From Pigoraptor vietnamica (lineage: Eukaryota; Opisthokonta; Filasterea): a DNA stretch of 15,279 nucleotides. Numbering within the stretch: position 1 is the stretch's first letter; each line of letters opens with the position of its first letter. Both the position numbers and the translations under genes were made by a program. The notes beneath the pieces were generated by a model. It ran no database searches. It was not told where the DNA came from and worked only from the letters and a program-made list of their open reading frames with translations. Below, in pieces: positions 1 to 9,062 of the stretch. The DNA is taken from the NCBI GenBank assembly GCA_943704525.1, contig CALSCQ010000910.1, forward strand, positions 1-15,279, written 5' to 3'.

Positions 1-357
1 CCCCCCCCCCCCCCTCTTGAGTGGCTGCTGCGTGCGTCGTTCGAATCGGCCGCGCCCCCGCGTCGCGTTGCCTCTGATTGCTGCGCACTTCTCGTTTTCT
101 CTCCCTTTCGCATGCGCCCTTGTCTGCGTCAGTATTCCCTCGGTGTGATTACACCTATTTGCAACGACAGCTTCCTTCGTGTTTTCATGCGCGCCTAATT
201 AGACGCCACTCTGCGATTCGTACCGCACAAAACAACAGCCACAAGAAGTCTCTCAACTCGGACGGCGCGTAACATAGCAAACAGCATGTGCGGCGCACAA
301 CTTAACACAAATAGGAAGGCACTTCGAGCGGCGCAGGATAACAAACAAGACCTTCAC
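1..357. other. Contig edge and 3' flank of the gamma-glutamyltransferase gene
   Basis: The region opens with a run of 14 C. The rest lies downstream of the minus-strand stop codon at 358-360 and should include that gene's 3' untranslated region. No AATAAA is visible on the minus strand here. A short plus-strand open frame at 78-272 has no recognisable content and is not called. Confidence 0.6.
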
Positions 358-1483
358 TCAGAGGAGCGGCGCGGCGCACCCGTCCCCGCGCGGGTCAGAC
401 CCCGCCACAAGTACCCTCGGCGCACTGTCGTCCTCCCCACCCCTTTGCCCGTCCTGCCGCAGAATGATCTGCCCACGCCCAAACAGCGAGCGCTTCCATC
501 CGGACACCACGCGCACGGTGTGCCCAAGCGCACGCAGCCGCTCCCCGACGTCCGAGGGAAGGCCCTCCTCAATGGCGACCTCGGACGCGGCTGCGGATGC
601 GTCGTCTTGGCCGGAGGGAAGCGCCTCGATGCACACCCGCGGAGCGTCCAGGGCAGACTGGGGATCCATGCCGAACAGCACCATGTTGAGAACGACCTGC
701 ACGTGACCCTGGGGCTGTGGGCGAGGGGGAAGCGGACAAATCAGCTTCGACACTCGTCGACGGTTGTTCAACGAGAAGGAGAGACCCAGGGAGCAGCAAC
801 ATAGCAGACCCCACCTGCATGAAGCCGCCCATGACGCCAAAGGGACCCCACAGCGAGCCGTCCGCGCGCGTGAGCATGCCGGGGATGATGGTGTGGTAGG
901 GGCGCTTGCGGCCGGAGATGCAGTTGGGATGGCCCTCTTGCTGCGCGGGACATGTCCAGCGTGCACGTGTTGGTAATGCACGCATACGGAATGCTTACAG
1001 ACGCGTGTATACGCATGCACACATACATGCGTGCACCTACGCACAGAGGCAAACAGCGCGCATATACGGAGACTCCGCGCACGCACGCACATCAACACGC
1101 ACAAGTCCACGGATAACGGACACCGCACGCACGTATGCACACGCGCACACACATTCCGTGCACGGCAGCACGCACACGCAAACTGGACATGCATTCGCAT
1201 AAGCACACCGACGCACCAGCACAAAGTTGGCGCCCCTGTTCTGCAGCGTGAACCCAAATCCCTTCGGAACAATTCCAGTGCCAAATCCCATGTAATTTGA
1301 GTTCTGCGCAAAGAGTGAGGGGCGCATTGGAGGGGGTGTTGTGAGCAGCCATACTTTCGCACTGACGCAAGCAATACGCCCGCTTTGGCCGAAATCGCGC
1401 ATATCGCACATGAGACTGAACTGGAACGGAGCAATCGTACAATATCAAAGCGCACACACACGCACACGCACACGCACGCACGC

Positions 1484-1522
<39 letters not shown>

Positions 1523-1591
1523 TACACACACACACACACACACTCACTCACAGTCACACACACACACACGAACGCACACACACGCACACAC

Positions 1592-1627
<36 letters not shown>

Positions 1628-3051
1628 GAGCGGTTTCAAGCAGATACCCACAATGAAGGAGCACGCGTTGCCGGCGCCGTCGACGACGCACAGATAAACC
1701 GTGTCGCTCGAGACAAGGGGATATCCGCTTGTGACACGTGACGTGCGCGTGGGGTCGATAAGCTTTGCCCGCTTGGCCAGGTATTCCTGTTGTCGGTTGG
1801 AAAACGTTAGAGCACCTTTAAGCACAGCTCACACAGTCGCGCTAACACACCACACATATCACAAAACCACACCGCGCACAACGCACACAGCTGTCGACAC
1901 ACACAATTCAAGGCGAGTGAGACAACGCACGCACAGAGTGTAACGCACAGATCCCCGCGCACGTACGCACGGCGACCGACCTTCGCGAGGAGCTCGTGCA
2001 CGGGGACGTCGTGAGCTGCGGGATCGCAAATGTGTCTCCTGCCGTCCGCAAACGCAAGGCGCAATGCTTCGATGACAATGTGGAGGTAATCCGGGGTGTT
2101 GTGCCCCGCCGCTCTCAGCGCGTCCACATGGTGCGACAGAAGTCCCAACGCAGAGAGGGCGACGAGGCCCTGCGTGTCAGGTGGGCGGCGTGGCAGTGAG
2201 TAATAGCCTCATGCACGCGTGCGTACATATGCACAAATGGACGACAGAAAAACGCACACGCACACTTTGCGGCATACACACTTAGGTACATACACGCACG
2301 CAGATATCGCATTGCCACACCTGTCCGTTCGGAGGCGCCTCCCACACGCGCACGTCCTCGAAATCCATCGAAATGGGTTCGACGAACGTGTTCGTGTGCT
2401 CCGCGAGATCGTCGAGGGAGAGCACGCCGCCACGCGACAGGACCGCCTCCACAATGGCGCGCGCAATGGGGCTGTCGCGGCCGTAGAAACCCGCCTTTCC
2501 GTGTTGAGCGAGGGCTCGGAAAGTCCTGTGCATGCGAATGCGTCAGGCTCTCGATGGAGGGGGAAGTGTGCGCCGCGTGTCACGTGAGGGCGAAAGACAT
2601 GGACGGCACGACGGAAGAGTGGCGGGATTGCATGTGACACGGAAATAGAGCAGACTTCAGTCAGTGATACAATGTAAGTAATCACAGACGTGTGTGCATG
2701 CGACGTGAGGGCGAAAGGCACACGCGCGCCGCGACGCCAAAGACATAGAGACTCAGAGAACATACATGTCGGATCAGCTGTAATCACAGACGTGTTTCCA
2801 CCGGTGCACGCTAACACAACAGCGCAGCACTGTGCCCACCGTGCGAGGTTCGGCAGGCGCACGAGGTCGCCTGCGGACGGCGCCTTCGTCCCGTGTTCCA
2901 TTGGGAGCATTTCGGAGACGCCGTTTGTGCCCTGTGAGCGAAGGAGGTCCTCTCGTGTGCCCCATATGTGCGCGGAAACAGGCCCGACGGGATAGCTGGG
3001 AGTGGACAGTAGCAAATGGAGAGCGTGTTAATAACGCAAATGCACACGTTG

Positions 3052-3116
<65 letters not shown>

Positions 3117-4385
3117 ACACACACACACATACACACACACACACATAAACACACTCTCTTACACACACACACCAACACATACCACACCACAGCAACAACA
3201 CAAGCACAAGCACAACCACACACCCATCCTCCGCCAGGCGACACGCGGGCTCGAGAATGTCAGCCATAGCAAGGCGACCCGAACCGAAGCGCTCGACCGT
3301 GTCCACCCACGCGGCCGCTGCGCCGGGAACAGTGACACAGTGGGCGCTCGTCTTGGGAAGCTCTGTGCCCATTATGCCCTCACGCCTGGAAAGGGAGCGA
3401 TCTGCTAAGTGACTGCACGCACTCTAAGTGTGCGCACGTGCTCACATCGCAACACCTACAATCGAACGCACACGCACGACTTTCACTCGTACGCTTCACG
3501 CACACCCGCACTCACACAGATACACACATAAGTACATAAGTACACAAGCACGTGCACCGACACACACGTACAAACACACACACGCACATATATACGTTTG
3601 CACACACGCTTGCGCACACACATAATCGCGAGACCGTTAGAATGACAATAGCCCACCGCAAGAGCTCGAGTGACAGCGCGGCGGGACTGCGGCCGCTGCC
3701 ATTAAGACATTGCACGCGCTTCGTTGCCGCATCGTAGTAAAGGCAGAATGCATCGCCACCAATGCCAGTCGAGTATGGCTCTGTGTGGGTGTTGCTCTCA
3801 AGTGTGAGAAAGAGTGTGTGTACGTGTGCGTGAGTGCATGCGTGTGAACGTGTGGTGTATGCGTATGCATACGTGCATGTACGTGCGTGTGCATGTGAGT
3901 GTGCGTGTAGTCATTCGTTGGCTGCGTGTGTGTGAGAGAGTGGGTGAGAGTGTTGCCTAGCCCACACACCCGTCACATTAAGCACCGCAGCAGCCGCAAC
4001 TGCCGCGTCCGCTGCATTTCCGCCACGCGCGAGAACAGAAAGGCCCGCCTGCGTCGCGAGCGGTTGTCTGTGCGCGCGGAGAGCCGATGGTGAGAGTCGC
4101 TCAACGATAGATTGTCTTTCGAATCGCCGCGTGTGACACGCAGAAACGTATGGAATAAACTGTCCCTCCCACTTCCCTACGGAGGTACGCCCACATGGTC
4201 CATACGCCGCACTGCACCCGTGTTACAAAGAGAGGCAACGCGTACACTCCCGTATGCACACGCACACGCACACACACTCATGCACACACACACGCACACA
4301 CACACTCACACATGCACACGCACACGGCACACACGCACACACACGCACACACGCACACACACGCACGCACGCACGCACACACACA

Positions 4386-4421
<36 letters not shown>

Positions 4422-4585
4422 ACACGCACACACACGCACACACACGCACACGCACACACGCACACACAGACTCACGTGGAGGACACACAGCCGCGCGTCG
4501 CATACACCGCAGAACGCCTGCTGCGGAATGCAAAGTCCTCTCCTTGCGCGACCGTTGCTGTCGCCGGTTCACGTGCGTCACCCAT
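358..4585 (-). CDS. ggt: Gamma-glutamyltransferase, YwrD-like type, 11 exons, complete
   Basis: An N-terminal-nucleophile enzyme that cleaves and transfers the gamma-glutamyl group of glutathione and related compounds. I rebuilt the exons (minus strand) as 4585-4476, 4067-3970, 3780-3657, 3385-3224, 2995-2840, 2525-2321, 2169-1981, 1786-1652, 1303-1217, 940-815 and 714-358. They join in frame to 582 residues, normal for the family. Visible motifs: FRSRRS near residue 20, [10 protein letters not shown] near 52, STGIGGD near 73, LNGSGRSP with substrate-binding-type Arg100, PPNGQ at 281-285, SSDT with predicted autocatalytic Thr377, SNYMGFG near 395, [11 protein letters not shown] near 434, and the glycine pair in FGVMGGFMQ at 460-461. 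Cleavage before Thr377 would give 376- and 206-residue subunits. KRPYHTIIP and GGFMQPQGHVQ point to the YwrD-like branch rather than animal GGT. There is no signal peptide or membrane anchor, so I infer a soluble enzyme. ATG 4585 is the first in-frame ATG. Introns 1-5 are phase 1 or 2; introns 6-10 are all phase 0. Confidence 0.95.
1451..1627. repeat. CA microsatellite in GGT intron 8
   Basis: Interrupted (CA)n with CG steps, including a CGCGCGCG stretch near 1599-1606. It lies inside the intron 1304-1651. The transcript of the minus-strand gene carries it as UG repeats. Alternating purine-pyrimidine sequence of this kind is a known Z-DNA former. Confidence 0.95.
2582..2800. repeat. Degenerate tandem duplication in GGT intron 5
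   Basis: Two identical anchor words recur in the same order. The 15-mer ACGTGAGGGCGAAAG is at 2582-2596 and 2703-2717. The 16-mer GTAATCACAGACGTGT is at 2678-2693 and 2780-2795. Sequence between the anchors is diverged and slightly different in length (offsets 121 and 102). This looks like an old duplication of about 100-120 bases that fills most of the intron 2526-2839. Confidence 0.75.
2766..2800. repeat. Dispersed intronic repeat, copy 1 (GGT intron 5)
   Basis: These 35 bases match 11119-11153 in the last cyclophilin intron at 31 of 35 positions, with the first 14 (ATGTCGGATCAGCT) identical. Both host genes are on the minus strand, so the repeat has the same orientation relative to transcription. 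Copy 1 lies about 40 bases inside the intron from the donor. Confidence 0.75.
3051..3173. repeat. CA microsatellite in GGT intron 4
   Basis: Almost pure (CA)n with a few CG and TA interruptions inside the intron 2996-3223. It is read as UG in the GGT pre-mRNA. The 5' splice site on the minus strand (gtgtgt) sits at the other end of the same TG-rich context. Confidence 0.95.
3471..3624. repeat. CA-rich low-complexity block in GGT intron 3
   Basis: Imperfect CA, CACG and CATA repeats within the intron 3386-3656, more degenerate than the neighbouring arrays. It carries UG on the sense strand of the host gene. Confidence 0.85.
3810..3955. repeat. TG-rich block in GGT intron 2
   Basis: TG/TGCG/TACG repeats on the plus strand in the intron 3781-3969. 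This is the opposite orientation to the other GGT introns, so the transcript carries CA here. Confidence 0.85.
4255..4470. repeat. CA microsatellite in GGT intron 1
   Basis: A long interrupted (CA)n array with regular CG steps. It occupies about half of the largest GGT intron (4068-4475) and ends five bases short of the first exon's donor site (gtgagt at 4475-4470). Confidence 0.95.
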
Positions 4586-4625
4586 GGCGGCGTCGGCCCT
4601 CGCTGTGCGCAATGGTCTGGAACCG

Positions 4626-4640
4626 TTTTTTTTTTTTTTT
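4626..4640. repeat. T15 homopolymer upstream of the GGT start
   Basis: A pure run of 15 T on the plus strand (poly-A on the GGT coding strand), 41-55 bases upstream of its start codon. It could be a promoter spacer of the poly(dA:dT) type, which in other eukaryotes excludes nucleosomes; that role is inference. Confidence 0.6.
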
Positions 4641-4652
4641 ACATGAACGCTG

Positions 4653-4675
4653 AATGTCCAGACACGCCGGACATT
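4653..4675. other. Hairpin, 7-bp stem and 9-nt loop
   Basis: AATGTCC at 4653-4659 pairs perfectly with GGACATT at 4669-4675 around a nine-base loop. A second hairpin of the same geometry lies at 4871-4893. Function unknown. Confidence 0.5.
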
Positions 4676-4870
4676 CACAGTCAGCCGTCGCACTTCGGCC
4701 GCCAACAGGCCCGCGAGCCGACGTCAAAGGACTGGGCCACTCTCCTTGCTACGTCGGGAATACTGGCAGCCGAATGTGGGCGCCAGTGCCACGGCCTGCT
4801 GCCGGACCGTGAATCAGCACCGCGGGGGGACGGAGCTATTACTCGGAACTGTACTGCCGGCGCTGACTGA

Positions 4871-4893
4871 ATGCCGGTGGCGATAGCCGGCAT
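4871..4893. other. Hairpin, 7-bp stem and 9-nt loop
   Basis: ATGCCGG at 4871-4877 pairs perfectly with CCGGCAT at 4887-4893 around a nine-base loop. It lies 195 bases after the hairpin at 4653-4675. The stems differ in sequence, so this is not a simple repeat. Confidence 0.5.
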
Positions 4894-5761
4894 ATGATCT
4901 CAAGTATGGGAAGTGGTGCGAGTGCGGACGAGAGGACACAGCTGAGAAGCGGCGGGCCTACGACAAGTGACCTCAAGGCACGTCGAGTCAGTGGGGCCTT
5001 GGCTGTCACGGAGGCCACGGCCGGCCACCAGTGCCGCCGGGCAGCCGGTCCCGGCTCCGGGGGCGGCCGCTGTGCGATCCACGGCAGCCAGTTCAGCAGT
5101 ACAGCAAGCACTGGGCCCCTGCGTTCGGCAGGACGCCGGCTGACTTCTCGCTGTTTGAAGCCGTTGAAAGAGTGAGCTGCCGCTTTGGTGCGGTAATTCA
5201 CTCTGCTTGCCGGTCACCGTGCGTCAGTTACAGTCTCCATAGGCGAAGCACGTGGCTCAGTGCGGCATGTTGCGACTGGCGAGGTGGCAAGAAGACTCTC
5301 ATCCAGAGATCGGCGATTCATCCCACTGACGAGCGCACAGTGGCACATCAATGCTAGTGAGCAGAACTCTCGGCTTCTTCCCCGCGGCACGAGTTCTCAG
5401 AAAACAACAGCGCCGTCCGTTCGTGCGATTTTTGACGTGTGCCAAACGGTTATCGCAGCTTCGTCGCAGCCGTCCACGCGAGACATAGGCCGACGCACGC
5501 CTGCCGGAATGCGTGAGGGTGTTGTGGATGCAAACTTTGAAGCTGGTCATGCTGGTCTCACGGCAAGGTCACTCGAGAGTAGCCACGCCAAAGGAACACA
5601 TGGGCTGCGAGGAGGGACAGAGCGCACAGAGCACGCAATTGCTCAACACCAGAGTAACGGTAAATGAATTCAATGCGCAGTAACGAAGAACGCGCACGGC
5701 AAATACGCGCGAAACGCAGCGGTGACGCAGTTACGGTGGCGAGCGAAACGAGTGCCGCATA

Positions 5762-5916
5762 TATGTGTGAATGTGCACGTGAGATGTGTATATGCGTGCG
5801 TATGAGTGCGTGTGTGTGGTGCGTGCTTGTGTGTGCGTGTGCGAGGGGGTGGGTGGTCAGGGTGTGCGTGTGTGTATGCGTTGTGTGTGTGTGCGTGTGT
5901 GTGTATGTGTGTGAAT
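5762..5916. repeat. TG-rich intergenic low-complexity block
   Basis: Interrupted (TG)n with GTGCG and TATG steps, between the tentative CaaX gene and the uncharacterised spacer. It ends about 30 bases downstream of that gene's stop codon. No coding function is claimed for the Cys/Val-rich frame through it. Confidence 0.9.
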
Positions 5917-5946
5917 GATATAAACGCAACGCCAGGGTGTCACCCC

Positions 5947-6138
5947 TCACAAAATCGCGCACGATGACGACTGCGCGTGCCCTCCTCGTTGCCTCGCGTT
6001 CGGCAACACGCTCTGCTTGAAGATGGCCACCTTCCCGTCTCCCTCACTCAGGTCCGACAGCGACACGCGAATCGGCCGCGAGTTTTTCACCTCTTGGTCC
6101 CACACCGCCGTCGTCGCGCCTTGCCCCGCTTTCTCCAT
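5947..6138 (-). CDS. Tentative 63-residue protein ending in a CaaX prenylation box
   Basis: An uninterrupted frame from ATG 6138 to TGA 5947. The C-terminus reads SSSCAIL. CAIL fits the CaaX rule, and leucine in the last position is known to favour geranylgeranylation, so a membrane-tethered peripheral protein is inferred. The start has a purine at -3 and G at +4 (gagATGG), and third codon positions are G/C-rich like the firm genes here. The body includes AVWDQEVKNSRPIRVSLSDL and KVAIFKQSVLPN, is hydrophilic, and matches no family I recognise. G-protein gamma subunits share the size and the CAIL ending, but I see none of their other conserved residues. The frame stays open upstream of the ATG to about 6240, so this may instead be the last exon of a longer gene. 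A chance frame remains possible. Confidence 0.4.
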   Translation of the reverse strand: MEKAGQGATTAVWDQEVKNSRPIRVSLSDLSEGDGKVAIFKQSVLPNARQRGGHAQSSSCAIL

Positions 6139-6856
6139 CTCCGCAACGGTCGCCGTTTTGGGGAGAAGGGGTGGCCGCAGCACAGTCCCCTTCGCACCCA
6201 CGCACAATGCCCGTGCGCGCTGCGCACGTCGCTGTTCGCTGCGTCACGGCAGGCCCTTCAGTTGCAGGCGCACGCGGCGCCACACCCGCCCCGCAACGAC
6301 GACAGTGGCCGCACGAGCGGTGCGCAATCCCCCGACGTCCAAGCGACGTTTCGAGGGGAAGCGAATTACGTCCTCGCTTGTTGTTGATGTGCGAACGAGG
6401 GACGCTTGGTTTTTCGTTCACGAAAACGCGGCGCAGCGTGAGAACAAGCGCGGCGTTTCAATGCTCCTCTGTTCGCTCTGTTGTGGCTAGCGTAGCAGCT
6501 GTGCCTTTTCGCGAAGAAGAAAGGAGCGTTGCGTGCGTGTGCGTGCTTTCAGCGACTGTGAGTGTCCGTTCGTGTGTGTCACTTTTTATTGCCCAATTTC
6601 CCGCCGGACTGCACCAGGGAGATTTACATTGATCAATGAGCGAAAATGCAGCATAAAACAGGCAACACTTCAAATTAACTCTGCCCTCGCACTGGTGGTA
6701 CTTTACCTAATTTGGGAGCCATAGTAACGATCGATCACGTGGTGTAGCGCTCCCTCTCTCTCTCCGTGCCTACTTGGCCTTACTGCGCCGCACACAGATA
6801 CGCCAAAGCGTTCATTAGAAAAATGGACAGCAGAGTCGAAACAAGAGAGAAAGCTC
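6139..6856. other. Spacer between the tentative CaaX gene and the L-domain gene
   Basis: No recognisable gene. It contains the 3' flank of the L-domain gene (minus strand), a CT-rich patch near 6748-6763, and CACGTG in ATCACGTGG near 6735. Any upstream exons of the CaaX candidate would lie here on the minus strand, but I could not join one convincingly. Confidence 0.5.
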
Positions 6857-8745
6857 TCACGCGCGACTGCTCATGGGGTTGGACCACTCTTCGCCCACAA
6901 CAGACTCGCGTGCGTGCGGGTACGACGACATGTTAAACGCCGAAATGGGCTGCGCGCCACCGGCTGCCTTCGCGTACCCCTTGCGTGCGGGCGAGTAGAT
7001 GACGTAGAAGGCCACGAGCAGAATGAGGAGCGTCGCGGCGACCGCAGACACAATGGCCACGGCAACGATGGCGCCCGTGGGCCAGCTGCTCGACGACGAA
7101 GACGTGTAAACAATCGTGTTGTTCCCATTTGTAAGCTTCTGAGGAACGCCGTTGGCGTCGAGGCACGTCACCGCCGCATCCCCTGTACAATGCGCACGTT
7201 GAGTACATAGTAGTGCGCATTGACCACGGACATCATTTGCTTCGGAGAGACAGGGTGTACGTGCGTCGAGCGTTATACATCGACGTGTATGTGCGAATGT
7301 ACGTGTGAATGTATGTGTGCCTGCGTGTGTATGTAGTGTGCCTGCATGCAAAATCAGCGTACGCGCAACTCACCCTGGCACGAGACGCTGTTCGTGATGC
7401 CAGTCACCGTCACCGGGCGCCCTCCGTTAATGCTAGCCCAGTTGATCCTGTTGAAGGACGGCGCGCACAGCGAATTGGCGCCGTCCACGACCACAGGGCC
7501 CGAGATGGACGTGACGCCCGACAGCGCATCCACGCGCGTCAGCTTCGGGTTCCCGTCAATGTAGACGCCCTCGGTGATCGTGCGCAGGTACGCCAGCCCG
7601 TCGATCGTGTTGAGAATGGCGTTCGACTCAATGTAGAGGCCGTCCCCAATCGACGTGAGGGAGGTCAGCCCGACAATCGCCTGGAGTGAGGGCAGCGACT
7701 CGAAAGAAAGGAACCCGCCCACGGACTTTAGCGAGCGCAGCGACGACACGTCCGCAAGCCCGGCATTGTCCCAAATGTAAATGTAGCTCGACGTCGACGC
7801 GAGCGCGCGCAGGCCCTCGAGCGTGAGCAGGCTCGGGTTGCGCGCAATGTCGATCGAGCCCGCCTTCTTCAGCGAGCGCAGGCCTGCAATCGACACGAGC
7901 GCCTTGTTGTCGAGAATCGCCAGCGAGCCGTCGACGGCCGTCAGCCCCTTCAGGCCATCCACGTCCGGCAGTATGTCGTTCTTCGAGATCTCAATGCTGA
8001 CAATGTTGGGGATGTTGCGCAGGCCGTCGATGCTCTTGAGCGCGGGATTGCCCGAAATGACAATGCCGACGCCAATCGAGCGCACCGAGCGCAGGCCGTC
8101 CACGTTCAGCAGCGCCTTGTTGTTCTCAAGGCGCAGGCTGCTGCCGATCGTCCGGATGCCCGCAAACCCGTCGAAAGAGATGAGCTGGTCGTTGCTCCGC
8201 AGCTTGATCGAGCCCGTCGTCGACGTGATGCTTGACATGCCTGGAATCGTCGTGAGGAGGGGATTGCTCGCAATGACAAGCTCGTCGCCGACCGACGAGA
8301 GGCCCGTGACGCCGGTGATGGCCTTCAGCGCGAGGTTGTTCTGCACGACAAAGCGCCCGCCCACGGACGACAGCGCCAAAAGGGTGAGATCCTCCGCCGA
8401 GGTGCCGTCAATGATAAAGTCCTTTCCCACGCTCTGAAGGTTCGCGAGGTCGTCGAGCGTCGTGATGGCAGGGCAGCCGATGATCGACAGCGAGCCCGAC
8501 GTCCGCAGGAGGTTGGCAAGGGGCGCGAGCGTCGTGATGTTGCAGAATCCCAGCCCCGATTCGCTGAGCCCGATTTGGAGGACATCGGCGTTAATGTTGT
8601 CGCACGGGGTGAGAAGAGCGAGGTCAACGTCCGTCTGCACGACAATGTAGTTGTCGGACGCCGTCGCTGTGCACTGTGCGCGCGCGCCCACAGCACACAG
8701 CGCCAGAAGCGCGAGTGCGAGGGCGAGGGCGCGCACACGGGCCAT
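6857..8745 (-). CDS. Type I membrane protein with tandem L-domain/LRR-like repeats, two exons
   Basis: Exons 8745-7374 and 7182-6857 join in phase 1 (donor gtgagt, acceptor tacag) to 565 residues. Residues 1-23 form a signal peptide with probable cleavage after ARA. Residues from about 80 to 427 hold roughly a dozen repeats of 22-24 residues, with a hydrophobic strand, an asparagine-rich turn (ENNKAL, SGNPAL, SKNDIL, DNKALV, ARNPSL, DGNPKL) and a DGL-type segment. This resembles receptor L-domain and fungal Ecm33-like folds. Cysteines flank the repeats: 25, 48, 68 and 91 at the N side, 427, 456 and 464 at the C side. A serine-rich stalk (485-490) leads to a membrane helix at about 494-519, then a 46-residue cytoplasmic tail with no kinase domain. 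I infer a cell-surface adhesion or recognition protein; the ligand is unknown. The CDS frame also contains an ATG at 8880, but only ATG 8745 puts a signal peptide at the N-terminus. Confidence 0.9.
7258..7343. repeat. TG-rich block in the L-domain gene intron
   Basis: Imperfect GTGTATGTGCGAATGTACG-like repeats inside the single intron 7183-7373. On the sense (minus) strand this is CA-rich. A branch-point-like CTCAAC lies about 20 bases before the acceptor on the minus strand. Confidence 0.85.
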
Positions 8746-8910
8746 CTTCGCAACAATAGAGGCACCACTGCGCCTCCAACCCACACGCTCGCTCGTTACA
8801 AAGGTGGTTCCTTGACGGTACAAAGCAGAGGGATGGGGTGACGGAAGCACACGCACGCATACGCACGCACAGGCACACAAGGGGTCGTTGTTTTGATTGT
8901 TTGCTATTCG

Positions 8911-8990
8911 ACTTATATCGGAATATGGATATGATACGTTGTCAGAACAATCAGGAACATATCCATTTCGACAAAATATCGCGTATAAGT
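8911..8990. repeat. AT-rich interrupted inverted repeat in the divergent promoter
   Basis: Outer arms ACTTATA (8911-8917) and TATAAGT (8984-8990) and inner arms ATGGATATG (8925-8933) and CATATCCAT (8958-8966) are perfect complements in nested order. The positions between them are partly complementary. It is roughly centred between the two divergent genes. Confidence 0.7.
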
Positions 8991-9062
8991 TGTTTCATAC
9001 GCGCATTAAATTTGATTGGTCCGTTCGGGTGTTGGTCACGTGATCAGCCACCGCCCAAAACC

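Larger units (their letters stand above)
4586..5946. other. Spacer without a recognisable gene
   Basis: It begins with the upstream region of the GGT gene, including a run of 15 T at 4626-4640. From 4641 to about 5700 the sequence is GC-rich but not CA/TG-rich, unlike the other spacers. Several open frames exist, for example plus 4643-4870 and plus 5031-5357, but none has a domain I recognise. From about 5762 to 5916 it is TG-rich. It could hold remnants of a mobile element or small exons that I cannot identify. Confidence 0.6.

Noticed and set aside
1-14. Telomere at the C-rich start
   Set aside because: A pure C run has no T/A-containing repeat unit and no repeat periodicity. A sequencing or assembly artefact is more likely.
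30-70. TTCGAAT resembling a tRNA T-loop
   Set aside because: The flanking bases do not form the T-arm stem, and no acceptor, D or anticodon arms can be placed near the contig start.
358-1623. A 421-residue minus-strand open frame, Cys/Val-rich in its first half
   Set aside because: It reads straight through two introns of the GGT gene and a TG array. Only its last 118 residues are real coding sequence, the final GGT exon.
1451-1627. CRISPR-like regular repeat structure in the CA arrays
   Set aside because: The arrays are dinucleotide microsatellites without spacers, in a eukaryotic genome.
2740-2800. Box C/D snoRNA inside GGT intron 5 (CTGA words on the minus strand)
   Set aside because: I could not find a proper C box with a matching terminal stem at the expected spacing.
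4586-4705. Upstream extension of the GGT N-terminus
   Set aside because: The frame stays open to about 4705, but it has no ATG and would encode a lysine run from the homopolymer. ATG 4585 is the first ATG.
4112-4870. A 252-residue plus-strand open frame with long Thr-His runs
   Set aside because: It is the translation of a CA array antisense to GGT introns and exon 1, continuing through a poly-T run. No conserved content.
5031-5357. Plus-strand frame with coding-like text (YSKHWAPAFGRTPADFSLFEA)
   Set aside because: I recognise no family and find no convincing splice partners. The other frames in the same block are equally open because of high GC.
6017-6490. 157-residue plus-strand open frame overlapping the CaaX candidate
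   Set aside because: Its codon choice is unlike the firm genes, it is rich in Arg/Ser/Pro as expected for an antisense shadow, and it has no recognisable domain.
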